Source of the DNA: Rhodanobacter denitrificans
Lineage (GTDB): Bacteria; Pseudomonadota; Gammaproteobacteria; Xanthomonadales; Rhodanobacteraceae
Direction: 5' to 3'
DNA length: 52,764 bases
NCBI GenBank assembly: GCA_017848855.1
Contig: JAFIHF010000057.1
Coordinates: forward strand, 1 to 52,764
The position numbers were made by a program, and so were the translations under genes. Positions 30,283-39,115 of the stretch are shown piece after piece (the stretch's first letter is position 1; every line of letters starts with the position of its first letter). A model generated the notes under the pieces. The model was not told the DNA's origin, did not search any database, and saw only the letters and a program-made list of their open reading frames with translations.

Positions 30283-31586
30283 GCCATGGACTCCAGTTCG
30301 GCCAGTCGCAGCGTCACCGCGCGGCGGTGCGCCTCCAGTTGTTCGGCCGCCGCCAGCGTGGCGGTGCACGGGCCGATGTTGCGCAGGCCGTCGGCGCTCA
30401 GCTCCTGCACCGTGATCTGCTTCTGATAGCTCGCCACCGACACGCCGCTGTAGCTGCGCGCGTGGCCGTAGGTGGGCAGCACATGGTTGCTGCCGCTGCA
30501 GTAGTCGCCCACCGACTCGGGCGTCCACGCGCCCACGAACACCGAGCCGGCGCTCTCGATGCCGGCCAGCAGCCGCCGCGGCGCGGTCACCTGCAGGATC
30601 AGGTGCTCGGGCGCGTAGCGGTTGCTCACCTCGACCGCCTGCGCCAGCGAGGCCACCGCGATCAGCCGGCTCTGAGCCAGCGCCCGCCGCGCGATGTCGG
30701 CGCGCGGCAGTTCGGCGCATTGCCGCTCGACTTCGCGCTCGACGCGATCCAGCAGCGCGGTCGAATCGCTGAGCAGGATCACCTGCGAATCCGGCCCGTG
30801 CTCGGCCTGCGACAGCAGATCGGCGGCGACGAAAGCGGGATTCGCCGCCGCGTCGGCGATCACCAGCACCTCGGACGGGCCCGCCGGCATGTCGATCGCC
30901 GCGCCGTCCGGTTCGGACGACACCTGCAGCTTGGCCTCGGTGACCCAGGCGTTGCCGGGACCGAACAGCTTGTCGCACTTCGGCACGGAAGCCGTGCCGT
31001 AGGCCATCGCCGCGATCGCCTGCGCGCCGCCCAGCTTGAACACCTTGTGCACGCCGGTGAGGCGCGCGGCGTACAGCACCGCCTCGTCGCAGCTGCCGTC
31101 GGCGCGCGCGGGCGAGCACAGCACCACCTCGCGGCAGCCGGCGATGCGCGCGGGCACGCCCAGCATCAGCGCGGTGGACGGCAGCGGCGCGCTGCCGGCC
31201 GGCACGTACAGGCCCACGCGGCCGATCGGCCGCAGCATGCGTTCCACGCGCACGCCCGGCGCGGTCTCCACCGTCACCGGCTGCACGACCGCGGCGCGAT
31301 GGTAGGCCTCGATGCGCGCGGCGGCCTCGCGGATCGCCGCCTTCAGCGCGGGATCGAGCCTCGCCTCGGCGGCCGCGAACTCGGCGTCGGTGACTTCGAG
31401 TTCGGTCAATGCGCAGCGGTCGTATTTCGCGCTCAGCTCGCGCAGCGCCGCGTCGCCCTGCGCGCGCACGGCCGCGATGATGCGAGCCACGCCGTCGCGC
31501 AATTCCGCCGCGCGCGACTGCGCCGGGCGGGCCAAGGCCTCGCTCCTGCCCTGCTCGTCGAGCGCATTCCAGTCGATACGTTTCAT
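30279..31586 (-). CDS. hisD: Histidinol dehydrogenase
   Basis: 435 residues. It carries out the final two NAD-dependent oxidations from histidinol to histidine and uses zinc. Signatures: [75 protein letters not shown] and [13 protein letters not shown]. The start MKRIDWNA lies 13 bases after the hisG stop; a start seven codons earlier would overlap hisG. Confidence 0.96.
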   Translation of the reverse strand: MKRIDWNALDEQGRSEALARPAQSRAAELRDGVARIIAAVRAQGDAALRELSAKYDRCALTELEVTDAEFAAAEARLDPALKAAIREAAARIEAYHRAAVVQPVTVETAPGVRVERMLRPIGRVGLYVPAGSAPLPSTALMLGVPARIAGCREVVLCSPARADGSCDEAVLYAARLTGVHKVFKLGGAQAIAAMAYGTASVPKCDKLFGPGNAWVTEAKLQVSSEPDGAAIDMPAGPSEVLVIADAAANPAFVAADLLSQAEHGPDSQVILLSDSTALLDRVEREVERQCAELPRADIARRALAQSRLIAVASLAQAVEVSNRYAPEHLILQVTAPRRLLAGIESAGSVFVGAWTPESVGDYCSGSNHVLPTYGHARSYSGVSVASYQKQITVQELSADGLRNIGPCTATLAAAEQLEAHRRAVTLRLAELESMA

Positions 31587-31599
31587 GCCAGCCGGCCTT

Positions 31600-32493
31600 T
31601 CATGCAAGCATCTTCTCCACCGGCAGCACGAACATCTCGCGCGCGCCGGCCTTCTTGATTTCTTCGAGCTGGCGCCAGCTCACCTCGCCCGCGCACAGCG
31701 CCTGCAGCATCAGCTGGTCGGGCTGGCCGGCCACCGGCAGCAGGGTCGGCTGCGGGCCACCGGGCAGCAGCCGGGTCACCGCGTCCAGCGCGTGGCGCGG
31801 GGTCTGCAACAGCAGCAGGCGCGATTCGCGCACCTGGATCACGCCGTCCAGCCGCTTCAGCAGCAGTTCGATCAGGTCGCCACGCTCGTCCGCCGGCAGG
31901 TTCCGCGGGCCGGCCAGCACCGCCTCGCTCTCCAGCAGCACGTCGGCCTCGCGCAGCTGGTTCGCCACCAGGGTGCCGCCGCTCTGCACCAGGTCGCAGA
32001 TCGCATCCGCGGTGCCCAGCTTGGGTGCGATCTCCACCGAGCCGGCCAGGGTCACCACACCGGCATCGACGCCGCGCTCGCGCAGCCACGCGCCGAGCAG
32101 GCCCGGGTACGAGGTGGCGATGCGCCGCCCGGCCAGCTGCGCGGGCTCGCGGTAGTCAAACTCCTGCGGCACCGCGATGGAGAGCCGGCAGCGGCCGAAG
32201 CCCAGCGGCCGCAGCTCGGCCAGCGGCTCGCTCTCCGGCCCCGCGGTGAGGCTGAATTCATTGAGCACGTTGCGGCCCACGATGCCCAGCTCGCACACAC
32301 CCTGCGCGATCAGGCCGGGGATGTCGTCGTCGCGCACCAGCAGCAGGTCCACCGGCTCGCCTTCGCCGAAGCAGAACAGCTTGTCGCGGCTCTGCCGGAA
32401 CGTGAGGCCGCAGCGCTTGAGCAGTTCCAGCGCCGGCTCGGTGAGCCGGCCGGACTTCTGCATCGCGATGCGCAAGCGGTCGCGCGGCTTCAT
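31600..32493 (-). CDS. hisG: ATP phosphoribosyltransferase, long form
   Basis: 297 residues. It condenses ATP with PRPP in the first, feedback-inhibited step of histidine synthesis. Signatures: [47 protein letters not shown] and the PRPP loop [16 protein letters not shown]. The C-terminal ~80 residues form the ACT-like regulatory domain of the long HisG, so no separate HisZ is needed. It overlaps the regulator gene by four bases (ATGA). Confidence 0.96.
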   Translation of the reverse strand: MKPRDRLRIAMQKSGRLTEPALELLKRCGLTFRQSRDKLFCFGEGEPVDLLLVRDDDIPGLIAQGVCELGIVGRNVLNEFSLTAGPESEPLAELRPLGFGRCRLSIAVPQEFDYREPAQLAGRRIATSYPGLLGAWLRERGVDAGVVTLAGSVEIAPKLGTADAICDLVQSGGTLVANQLREADVLLESEAVLAGPRNLPADERGDLIELLLKRLDGVIQVRESRLLLLQTPRHALDAVTRLLPGGPQPTLLPVAGQPDQLMLQALCAGEVSWRQLEEIKKAGAREMFVLPVEKMLA

Positions 32494-32825
32494 GCGCGCA
32501 CCTTCTTCGCCGCCGCGCGACGGCGCGAGGCGCGTGTCGCGGCCACCCGGTAGCCGCCGCTGCCCAGGGTCAGGGAGCGCGCCACGCGGCCGATCGTGGT
32601 GATGCTCACCGCGGTGCGCTCGTGGATCTCGCGGTAGGCCACGCCGTCGAGCAGGTACGGCACCACCTGCCAGCGGTCCGCCAGCACCTCCAGCTCGGCC
32701 GGCGTGCACAGGTCGCGCAGGAAGGCATCCATCTCCGCAGCGGTCTTCAACGACAGCAGCGCCTCGCACAGGCTCAGCTCGGCCGACTCGACCGGCGTCT
32801 CGGGATCCAGCGATCGACGTTTCAT
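32490..32825 (-). CDS. TrpR/YerC-YecD-family transcriptional regulator heading the his operon
   Basis: 111 residues. The core (~25-95) is a Trp-repressor-like helical DNA-binding fold: LCTPAELEVLADRWQVVPYL, then the helix-turn-helix YREIHERTAVSITTIGRVAR and SLTLGSGGY. The C-terminus is short and basic ([14 protein letters not shown]). It is the first gene of the his operon and overlaps hisG by four bases. A TrpR-like operator lies four bases before its start codon, so it probably autoregulates the operon, perhaps with histidine as co-repressor. That role is inference from family and context. Confidence 0.9.
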   Translation of the reverse strand: MKRRSLDPETPVESAELSLCEALLSLKTAAEMDAFLRDLCTPAELEVLADRWQVVPYLLDGVAYREIHERTAVSITTIGRVARSLTLGSGGYRVAATRASRRRAAAKKVRA

Positions 32826-32828
32826 AAT

Positions 32829-32846
32829 GTATTAGCGCATTAGTAC
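32829..32846 (-). promoter_or_regulatory. TrpR-like operator upstream of the his operon
   Basis: On the minus strand the sequence reads GTACTAATGCGCTAATAC, a near-palindrome. Both outer thirds resemble the E. coli trp operator GTACTAGTTAACTAGTAC (left six bases identical, right six with one difference). It lies four bases upstream of the start of the TrpR-family gene. Confidence 0.7.
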
Positions 32847-33025
32847 GATGGAGCGCATCATACACGGCATGCGGCGCTGCGGCAAACGGGGTGGACGGCC
32901 AGCCGCGGGCGGCCGTTCGGGGTTGCTGCCGCGAACGGGCGCGCCGCTGCGACGACGCGCCACAACACGGCACGGCCATGCGGTGGGAAAATGGCGCCGC
33001 CAAGACTGTCCAGCGAGCAAACCGC

Positions 33026-34039
33026 GTGAACCACGCACCTCTGTCGCCAACCCGATCCGGCCCCGTTCCTGCGCCCGCGCATCCGCGCCGACGGCGCATC
33101 GCCGCACTGGCGGCGCTCGCGGGCATGCTGGCGCCGGGGCTGGCGATGGCCTGCTCCACCTGCGGCTGCTCGCTCAACTCGGACTGGTCCAGCCAGGGCT
33201 ATGCCGTGAGCAGCGGCTGGCACCTGAGCCTGCGCCAGGATTATTTCGACCAGTCGAAACTGATGCACGGCACCGACAGCGTCGACCGCGGCGCGTTCCA
33301 ATACCCCACCGACGAAGAAGTGCAGCGCAAGACCATCAACCGCACCACCCTGCTCGGTGCGGACTACAACTTCTCGCGCTACTGGGGCATCACCGCCCAG
33401 CTGCCCTACACCGACCGCCATCACCAGACCATCGCCGGCGGCGATACCGAGGTTTCGACCTCGGACGCGCGCGGCATCGGCGACCTGCGCCTGCTCGCGC
33501 ACTACCAGGGCTTCAGCGAGGACGCCGGCCTCGGCGTGCAGTTCGGCCTGAAGCTGCCCACCGGCCGCTACACCCAGCGTTTCGCCAGCGGCCCGCAGGC
33601 CGGCCAGCCGCTCGACCGCGGCCTGCAACTGGGCACGGGCACCACCGATGCCCTGTTCGGCGTCTACAAGTTCGGCTACCTCACGGACTCGCTGGCCTAC
33701 TTCGGCCAGGCCATGGCGCAGATCGCGCTGGATGCGCGCGACGGCTTCCGCCCGGGCAACTCGCTCAACGTGGATTTCGGCGTGCGCTACCTCGACGCCG
33801 GACGCTTCACGCCGCAGCTGCAGCTCAACCTGCACGGGGAACAGCGCGAGAGCGGCCGGCAATCCGACCGCCCCAACAGCGGCGCGAATTATGCCTACCT
33901 CAGCCCCGGCCTCGGCCTGAAGCTCAGCCCGCGGCTGGAGGCCTACGCGTTCGTGCAATTGCCCATCTGGCAGCGCGTCAACGGCCTGCAGCTGGAGCCG
34001 CGCCAGCTGTGGTCGCTGGGCGTGCGGTACCGGCTCTGA
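33026..34039 (+). CDS. Predicted outer-membrane beta-barrel protein with N-terminal CSTCGC motif
   Basis: About 337 residues. A signal peptide with an arginine-rich start (RRRRIAALAALAGMLAPGLA) ends near AMA, immediately followed by CSTCGCSLNSDW, three closely spaced cysteines that could bind metal or form a disulfide. The rest alternates polar and hydrophobic residues with many aromatic-ended strands, ending LWSLGVRYRL, as in outer-membrane barrels of the phenol-degradation meta-pathway/transporter type. The start is uncertain: the GTG at 33026 was chosen for signal-peptide length; an in-frame ATG at 32978 is the alternative. It is divergent from the his operon and followed by a terminator. 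The substrate is unknown. Confidence 0.75.
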   Translation: MNHAPLSPTRSGPVPAPAHPRRRRIAALAALAGMLAPGLAMACSTCGCSLNSDWSSQGYAVSSGWHLSLRQDYFDQSKLMHGTDSVDRGAFQYPTDEEVQRKTINRTTLLGADYNFSRYWGITAQLPYTDRHHQTIAGGDTEVSTSDARGIGDLRLLAHYQGFSEDAGLGVQFGLKLPTGRYTQRFASGPQAGQPLDRGLQLGTGTTDALFGVYKFGYLTDSLAYFGQAMAQIALDARDGFRPGNSLNVDFGVRYLDAGRFTPQLQLNLHGEQRESGRQSDRPNSGANYAYLSPGLGLKLSPRLEAYAFVQLPIWQRVNGLQLEPRQLWSLGVRYRL

Positions 34040-34070
34040 CCGACTGCAGCGGACACGGCATCCAGCAACG

Positions 34071-34096
34071 AAAAACCCCGCCGAGGCGGGGTTTTT
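34071..34096. terminator. Bidirectional rho-independent terminator
   Basis: AAAAACCCCGCC pairs with GGCGGGGTTTTT. It sits between the stop codons of the convergent outer-membrane protein gene and the bTHX gene and has T-tracts on both strands. Confidence 0.93.
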
Positions 34097-34114
34097 CGTG
34101 CGTGGCGCTGCGGT

Positions 34115-34276
34115 TCAGGCCGACTTCTTCTTCGGCGCGGCCTTCTTCGCGGCGGCCGGCTTGGTCACGGTCGGCTTGGCGCCGACCACGGCCGGCTGCG
34201 CGCCGTGCACGCGGGTGTTGCCGTAGCTGCCGCGGTAGGTCTTGCCGCGACGGGTCTTGCGATCGCCCTTGCCCAT
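34115..34276 (-). CDS. 30S ribosomal protein bTHX
   Basis: 53 residues. The N-terminus MGKGDRKTRRGKTYRGSYGN matches the bTHX (Thx) family, small basic proteins bound in the head of the 30S subunit. The C-terminal half is a lysine/alanine-rich tail ending AAPKKKSA, longer than the ~26-residue Thermus form. A GAGGAGA ribosome-binding site precedes the ATG. It shares its terminator with the convergent neighbour. Confidence 0.9.
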   Translation of the reverse strand: MGKGDRKTRRGKTYRGSYGNTRVHGAQPAVVGAKPTVTKPAAAKKAAPKKKSA

Positions 34277-34352
34277 GGAAATCTCCTCGATGCGTGATGG
34301 CTCGCCATGATAGCAGCGCCGCCACCGCCGCCATAGCCGGCGCCGGGCCGGC

Positions 34353-35342
34353 TCAGCCGTGGCCGTGGCCGGCGCAGCCCCGCGAGTGGTCGAGGCAGGC
34401 TTCCGGGTCGATCTGCACGGTGGCGTGGCGGATGCCGAAGCGCTCGCGCAGCACCCGGTTGATCGCGCGCAGCGCCTGCGCCGCGGCGGCCGGATCGTGC
34501 AGCTCGGCATGCAGGGTAGCCATGCGCGAACCGGAGGCCAGCTGCCACACGTGCAGGTGGTGGATGCCGCGAATCGAGGCGTCGGCGCCGCGCAGCGCGG
34601 CCTCCACCTCGGCGCTGTCCATGCCGTCCGGCACGCCTTCCAGCAGGATGTGCGCGGAACGGCGCAGCAGGCGCCACGCGCTGGCGAGGATCAGCACCGC
34701 CACCAGCAGCGACAGCAGCGGATCGGCCCACAGCCAGCCGAACGCACGGATCGCCAGCGCCGCCAGCACCGCCGCCACCGAGCCCAGCAGGTCGCCCAGC
34801 ACGTGCAGGCTGGCGCTGGCGAGGTTGACGTCGTCGTGCGCATGCCCGTGCAGGCTGCGCAGCACCAAGAGGTTCACCAGCAGGCCGACGACGGCCACGC
34901 CCAGCATCAGGCCCGACAGGATCTCGCCCGGATGCAGCAGGCGCTGGATCGCCTCGTACACCACCCAGGCCACCAGCACGAACTGGCTGAGCGCATTGAC
35001 GAAGCCGACCAGCACTTCCATCCGCCCGTAGCCGTAGCTGCGCCGCGCGTCGGCCGGGCGCAGCGCGAGGCGCGCGCCGACGAAGGCCATCAGCAGGGCC
35101 AGCGCGTCCACCATCATGTGGCCGCCGTCGGTGAGCAGGGCCAGCGACCCCGACCACAGGCCGCCGACCACCTCGGCCAGCATGGTCAGCGTGGTCAGCA
35201 GGAAGGCCGCGAACAGCTTGCGCCCGCGCATGCCGGCATGCGCCGCGTGGTCGTGCGCGTGGTCGTGCGCGTGGTCGTGTCCGCGATCGTGCGCCGCGGT
35301 CGCGTGCGGATGATCGTGCTGGCAGGAAGGCGTGGCGCTCAT
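34353..35342 (-). CDS. Cation diffusion facilitator (CzcD/ZitB-like zinc exporter)
   Basis: 329 residues. The histidine-rich N-terminus (many HDH units) precedes six membrane segments. The transport sites are in LLTDGGHMMVDAL (helix 2) and SASLHVLGDLLGS (helix 5), the HxxxD pairs typical of Zn/Cd exporters. The histidine-rich loop HGHAHDD lies between helices 4 and 5. The cytoplasmic C-terminal domain contains GIHHLHVWQL and RFGIRHATVQIDPEACLDHS. It exports excess zinc or cadmium/cobalt by proton antiport. It is downstream of the MerC-domain gene and zur on the same strand. Confidence 0.93.
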   Translation of the reverse strand: MSATPSCQHDHPHATAAHDRGHDHAHDHAHDHAAHAGMRGRKLFAAFLLTTLTMLAEVVGGLWSGSLALLTDGGHMMVDALALLMAFVGARLALRPADARRSYGYGRMEVLVGFVNALSQFVLVAWVVYEAIQRLLHPGEILSGLMLGVAVVGLLVNLLVLRSLHGHAHDDVNLASASLHVLGDLLGSVAAVLAALAIRAFGWLWADPLLSLLVAVLILASAWRLLRRSAHILLEGVPDGMDSAEVEAALRGADASIRGIHHLHVWQLASGSRMATLHAELHDPAAAAQALRAINRVLRERFGIRHATVQIDPEACLDHSRGCAGHGHG

Positions 35343-35390
35343 GCACGCATGCTAGGCAGCGCGGGCGGCGTTACACAATCACCGCGCCGC

Positions 35391-35900
35391 TCAATGCGCG
35401 CACTGCGGGCCGTGCACGTGCACGGCGACGATGCCGTAGCGGCGGTCGATGTAGAGGTTCATGAAATGTGCGGAAGCCACCAGCAGACCGCCACAGGTGA
35501 CCATCGCGCTGTGCACGAGGATCGGGTCGTCGATCGCCCAGGTGACGCCGAGCAGCAGCAGCGCCAGCCCCGGCGCAGCCAGAAGCAGCGGCAGCGGCCG
35601 CCGATGCCGGCGATAGCCGCCGACCAGGGCGAACAACGCCAGCGTGGCGGCGAACATCACGAAACCGCGCTCGAAGCGGTGCCCCGCCAGGAAGCCCAGG
35701 CCGAGCAGCGGCAGCACGGTCAGCACGAACGGCAGCAGCGCGCAGTGGATCGCGCACAGGAACGAGGCGGTGGCGCCCACGCGGTCGGCCAGCTGCCACC
35801 AGCGCGCCGCTTTCGCCGCGTCGTCCACGGCGACGGACCCCATCGCCATGGGGTCCGGCAGCGCGCTGTCGGCTTCGGCGGAGCTTGCGGTCCTGTCCAT
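35391..35900 (-). CDS. MerC-domain membrane protein
   Basis: 169 residues with about four membrane segments (~48-66, 74-92, 102-122, 128-148). The MerC signature cysteine pair is in ATASFLCAIHCALLPFVLTV; a further cysteine is in MVTCGGLLVASAHFM, and the C-terminus is HVHGPQCAH. MerC proteins move mercuric ion in mer operons, but no mer gene is here. The gene stands between zur and a zinc exporter with a Zur-box-like palindrome eight bases before its start, so transport or handling of zinc is the better guess. Confidence 0.85.
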   Translation of the reverse strand: MDRTASSAEADSALPDPMAMGSVAVDDAAKAARWWQLADRVGATASFLCAIHCALLPFVLTVLPLLGLGFLAGHRFERGFVMFAATLALFALVGGYRRHRRPLPLLLAAPGLALLLLGVTWAIDDPILVHSAMVTCGGLLVASAHFMNLYIDRRYGIVAVHVHGPQCAH

Positions 35901-35908
35901 GCCGGCGA

Positions 35909-35923
35909 TGTTACTTTATAACA
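35909..35923 (-). promoter_or_regulatory. Zur-box-like palindrome upstream of the MerC-domain gene
   Basis: TGTTACTTTATAACA: inverted TGTTA/TAACA arms with a five-base AT-rich centre, matching the general TGTTATANTATAACA pattern of gammaproteobacterial Zur sites. It lies eight bases before the MerC-domain start codon and 71 bases past the zur stop codon. Confidence 0.65.
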
Positions 35924-35951
35924 ATCGCGGCGCACAAGCGATCATGACTTT

Positions 35952-35976
35952 CCCCTCCCCTGCGCGCAGGGGAGGG
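35952..35976. repeat. CCCCTCCCCTGCGCGCAGGGGAGGG palindrome (short form of a repeat family)
   Basis: A near-perfect hairpin in the 94-base gap between zur and the MerC-domain gene. Similar TCCCCTGCGTGCAGGGGA sequences occur in the composite repeats near 11030 and 52640. Confidence 0.8.
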
Positions 35977-35994
35977 AATGCACGGGACTGCGAA

Positions 35995-36504
35995 TCAGGA
36001 CTTGCGGCAGCGCTTGCAGACGCCGTGCACTTCCAGCGTCTGCGCCTGGGCGCGGAAGCCCAGCGCGCGGGCCTGGGCGTCGATCAGTTCGGCCACGCGC
36101 GGATCGCAGACTTCCTCCGCGCCGGAGCAGACGTCGCAGATCAGGAACGGCACCTGGTGCGCCTCGGCCGGGTGATGGCAGGAGACGAAGGCGTTGATCG
36201 ATTCCAGCTTGTGGATGAAGCCCTGCTCCAGCAGGAAATCCAGCGCGCGGTACACCGTGGGCGGCGCCGCGTTGCCGTGCTTCTCGCGCAGCTGGTCGAG
36301 CAGGTCGTAGGCCTTCACCGGCTTGTGGGCGGCGGCGACCAGCTCCAGCACTTCCATGCGCAGCGGGGTCAGGCGCAGGCCGCGCTCCTCGCTGACGTGT
36401 GCCACCTCGCGCACGAAACCCTTCGCGTCGTGGTGATGCGAATGGTGGGCGTGCGGCTTGCCGGCGGCGTTGTGGGTCAAGGGCTTCTCCTCGCGGACGA
36501 TCAT
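35995..36504 (-). CDS. zur: Fur-family zinc uptake regulator
   Basis: 169 residues. It closely follows E. coli Zur in pattern: RGLRLTPLRMEVLELV, KAYDLLDQLREKHG, PPTVYRALDFLLEQGFIHKL, then the metal-binding C109, C123 and C126 (LICDVCSGAEEVCD, also C133) and C163/C166 (HGVCKRC). The N-terminus has a histidine-rich stretch (HAHHSHHH) not found in the E. coli protein. With zinc bound it should repress zinc-uptake genes. It heads a zur / MerC-domain / CDF exporter cluster on the minus strand. Confidence 0.93.
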   Translation of the reverse strand: MIVREEKPLTHNAAGKPHAHHSHHHDAKGFVREVAHVSEERGLRLTPLRMEVLELVAAAHKPVKAYDLLDQLREKHGNAAPPTVYRALDFLLEQGFIHKLESINAFVSCHHPAEAHQVPFLICDVCSGAEEVCDPRVAELIDAQARALGFRAQAQTLEVHGVCKRCRKS

Positions 36505-36535
36505 ACACGCCGTGCTGCGGCCGCAGGCCGGCGCA

Positions 36536-36808
36536 TCAACGCGGCAGCGGCGGCGGCGCGGCGCGCGGGCGCGTGCGCAGCCACAGCACCAGCCAGCCGA
36601 TCGGCCCCAGCAGCCAGGCCCAGGCCACGCCTTCCCAGAAGCGCCCGCGCCACCAGCCCAAGAGCGCGCCCACCGCCACGAAGGCAAGGTTCCACCAGAA
36701 CAGCGCGGCCCACGGCAGCATCGCCCACAGGTTCCAGAACACCTGCCAGAACGCACCCGGCGCGTCCGGATCGACGCCTTGCATGGCGCGGGCGAGCAGC
36801 TCGTGCAT
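36536..36808 (-). CDS. Small membrane protein of unknown function
   Basis: 90 residues. MHELLARAMQGVDPDAPGAF is followed by two tryptophan-rich hydrophobic segments (~28-49 and ~57-77, FWEGVAWAWLLGPIGWLVLW) and a basic, proline-rich end (RPRAAPPPLPR). No family is recognised. It starts 17 bases after gltX, so it is probably co-transcribed with gltX, and ends 31 bases before the zur start. Confidence 0.7.
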   Translation of the reverse strand: MHELLARAMQGVDPDAPGAFWQVFWNLWAMLPWAALFWWNLAFVAVGALLGWWRGRFWEGVAWAWLLGPIGWLVLWLRTRPRAAPPPLPR

Positions 36809-36825
36809 GCCCGCACCCTCCCCGC

Positions 36826-38226
36826 TCAGCCGCGCGCCAGGCCCAGCGCGTGGTCGATGCGCTTCAGCGCCTCGCCGCGGCCGCAGAGATAGATCGTGTG
36901 CTCGATGGACGGCGACACCTGGGTGCCGGTCATCGCCACGCGCAGCGGCTGGGCGATCTTGCCCATGCCCAGCTCCAGCTTGGCGGCGACTTGCTCGATC
37001 ACGCCGTGGATGGGTTCCGGCCGCCATTCGACCTCGGCCAGCAGCGCCTTGGCCGCTTCCAGCACGGCCGCCGCGCTGTCGTTCTTGAGGTGCTTGGCCA
37101 CCGCCTTCTCGTCCCACGCCACGATGGGGCCGTACCAGATCTGCGCGCGCTCGGCCATTTCCTTCAGCGTGTGCACGCGGTCGCGCAGCGCCACGATCAC
37201 GTCGGCGGGCGCCGGGCCATGCGTCGTATCGATGCCGGCGCGCGCGAGGTGCCATGCGAACTCGGGCGCCAGCGCGGCGGGATCGTCGGTCTTCAGGTAA
37301 TGCTGGTTGAGCCAGTTGAGCTTCTCGGTGTCGAAGCGCGAGGCGGCCTTGTTGACGTCGGCGATGTCGAACAGGCGGATCATCTCCTCGCGCGAGAAGA
37401 TCTCCTGATCGCCGTGCGACCAGCCCAGGCGCACGAGATAGTTGAGGATCGCGTGCGGCAGGTAGCCGGCCTCGCGGTACTCCATCACGCTGACCGAGTT
37501 GGTGCGCTTGGAGAGCTTCTTGCCCTCCTTGTCGAGGATCATCGGCAGGTGCGCGAACTCCGGCACGGGCTTGTCGAGAGCCTTGTAGATGTTGATCTGG
37601 CGCGGCGTGTTGTTGACATGGTCGTCGCCACGGATCACCTCGGTGATGCCCATGTCGATGTCGTCCACCACCACGGCGAAGTTGTAGGTGGGCCAGCCGT
37701 CGGAGCGGAAGATCACCAGATCGTCCAGCTCGGCATTGGCCCATTCCACCCGGCCCTTCACCTTGTCCTCGAACACCACCGCGCCCTCCAGCGGGTTCTT
37801 GAAGCGGATCACCCGGTTCGGGTCGTCGCGGTACGGCTCGTTGCGGTTGCGGTAGTAGCCGTTGTAGCGGGGCTTCTCGCCCTTCGCCATCGCGGCCTCG
37901 CGCATCGCCTCGATCTCCTCCTTGCTCTCGTAGGCGTAGTAGGCCTTGCCCTCGGCGAGCAGGCGCTCGGCCACTTCCTTGTAGCGCGCGAGGCGGTGGG
38001 TCTGGTACACCGGCGGCTCGTCGGCGGAGAGATCGAGCCAGGCCATCGCGTCGAGGATCGCCTGCACCGCTTCGTCGGTGGAGCGCTCGCGGTCGGTATC
38101 CTCGATGCGCAACACGAACTCGCCGCCGCGCCGGCGCGCCTCCAGCCAGCAATACAGGGCGGTGCGCGCGCCGCCGATGTGCAGGAAACCGGTGGGGCTG
38201 GGGGCGAAACGGGTGCGGACGGTCAT
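36826..38226 (-). CDS. gltX: Glutamyl-tRNA synthetase
   Basis: 466 residues. It charges tRNA-Glu. The class I signatures are [19 protein letters not shown] (HIGH-type) and KKLSKRTN (KMSKS-type). Others are [40 protein letters not shown] and the C-terminal anticodon-binding part ([23 protein letters not shown]). The start [13 protein letters not shown] is canonical. Its start codon lies 13 bases from the divergent outer-membrane gene. Confidence 0.96.
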   Translation of the reverse strand: MTVRTRFAPSPTGFLHIGGARTALYCWLEARRRGGEFVLRIEDTDRERSTDEAVQAILDAMAWLDLSADEPPVYQTHRLARYKEVAERLLAEGKAYYAYESKEEIEAMREAAMAKGEKPRYNGYYRNRNEPYRDDPNRVIRFKNPLEGAVVFEDKVKGRVEWANAELDDLVIFRSDGWPTYNFAVVVDDIDMGITEVIRGDDHVNNTPRQINIYKALDKPVPEFAHLPMILDKEGKKLSKRTNSVSVMEYREAGYLPHAILNYLVRLGWSHGDQEIFSREEMIRLFDIADVNKAASRFDTEKLNWLNQHYLKTDDPAALAPEFAWHLARAGIDTTHGPAPADVIVALRDRVHTLKEMAERAQIWYGPIVAWDEKAVAKHLKNDSAAAVLEAAKALLAEVEWRPEPIHGVIEQVAAKLELGMGKIAQPLRVAMTGTQVSPSIEHTIYLCGRGEALKRIDHALGLARG

Positions 38227-38239
38227 GGAGTGTGCTGGG

Positions 38240-39010
38240 ATGCGTGAAACCGCGGATTTTAGCCGATACCGCCGCGGCATCGGCGCCGCCTTGCTGCTGG
38301 CCGGCTTCGCCGCGAGCGCGGCGGCGCTGGACAACCCCGGCTACGACCGCCCCGGCCTCGGCTTCACGCCGGCCGTGCTGGGCGCCGGCGACGTCACGCT
38401 GGAACAAGGCCTGCCGGACTGGAGCCTCAGCCGCGACGACAGCGGCAGCAGCGCGCAGTACACCGCCGACAGCCTGCTGCGGCTGGGCATCGGCCACGCG
38501 CTGGAGCTGCAGTTCGGCAGCTCGTACAACCGCCTCAGCGGAGGCGGCGCCATCGACCACGGCCGCGGCGACAGCACGCTGGCCGTGAAATTCGCCCCGC
38601 CCGCCCGCGGCAATTTCAGCTGGGGGCTGCTGGGCAGCGTGGAATTCACCGACGGCGCCCGCGCCTTCCGCAACCCGCGGCGCCAGTACCTGCTCGGCGC
38701 CGCCTTCAACTGGCAGCTCGACGCGCGCAACGGCGCCGCGCTGTATCTGGAAAACGTGCGCAGCGGCGCCCGCGACAGCCGCCAGCTCGCCGTCAACGAC
38801 GCCTACGCGTTCACACCCAGGTTCTTCGGCTATGTCGAGTACGACGTGATGGACGTCGCCGGCGCCGGCCACGGCAGCCGCGCCGGCGCCGGCCTGGCGT
38901 GGATGCTCACGCCGCGCGTGCAACTGGACGCCGGCATGCGCCACCGCCTCGGCGGCGCGGCGCCCACGTGGGAAGCTGGCCTCGGCGTGTCGATGTACTT
39001 CGGTCGCTGA
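38240..39010 (+). CDS. Predicted outer-membrane beta-barrel protein (transporter-like)
   Basis: 256 residues with a signal peptide ([20 protein letters not shown]). The rest has alternating strand patterns and many glycines, as in small outer-membrane barrels: [61 protein letters not shown] and the terminal LGVSMYFGR with an aromatic near the end. It resembles, in general type, the barrel protein at 33026-34039 but lacks the CSTCGC motif. A GGAG box precedes the ATG; an in-frame ATG five codons earlier overlaps the gltX start. No substrate can be assigned. Confidence 0.75.
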   Translation: MRETADFSRYRRGIGAALLLAGFAASAAALDNPGYDRPGLGFTPAVLGAGDVTLEQGLPDWSLSRDDSGSSAQYTADSLLRLGIGHALELQFGSSYNRLSGGGAIDHGRGDSTLAVKFAPPARGNFSWGLLGSVEFTDGARAFRNPRRQYLLGAAFNWQLDARNGAALYLENVRSGARDSRQLAVNDAYAFTPRFFGYVEYDVMDVAGAGHGSRAGAGLAWMLTPRVQLDAGMRHRLGGAAPTWEAGLGVSMYFGR

Positions 39011-39115
39011 GAGCCACCACCGCTCCTGCCGCCGTCATCGCCGCGTCATGCGTCCGCCACCCGCACGCAAAACGGCGGAGCGAAGCTGCGCGCCATCCAC
39101 GCGAGGGCCGCCGTC

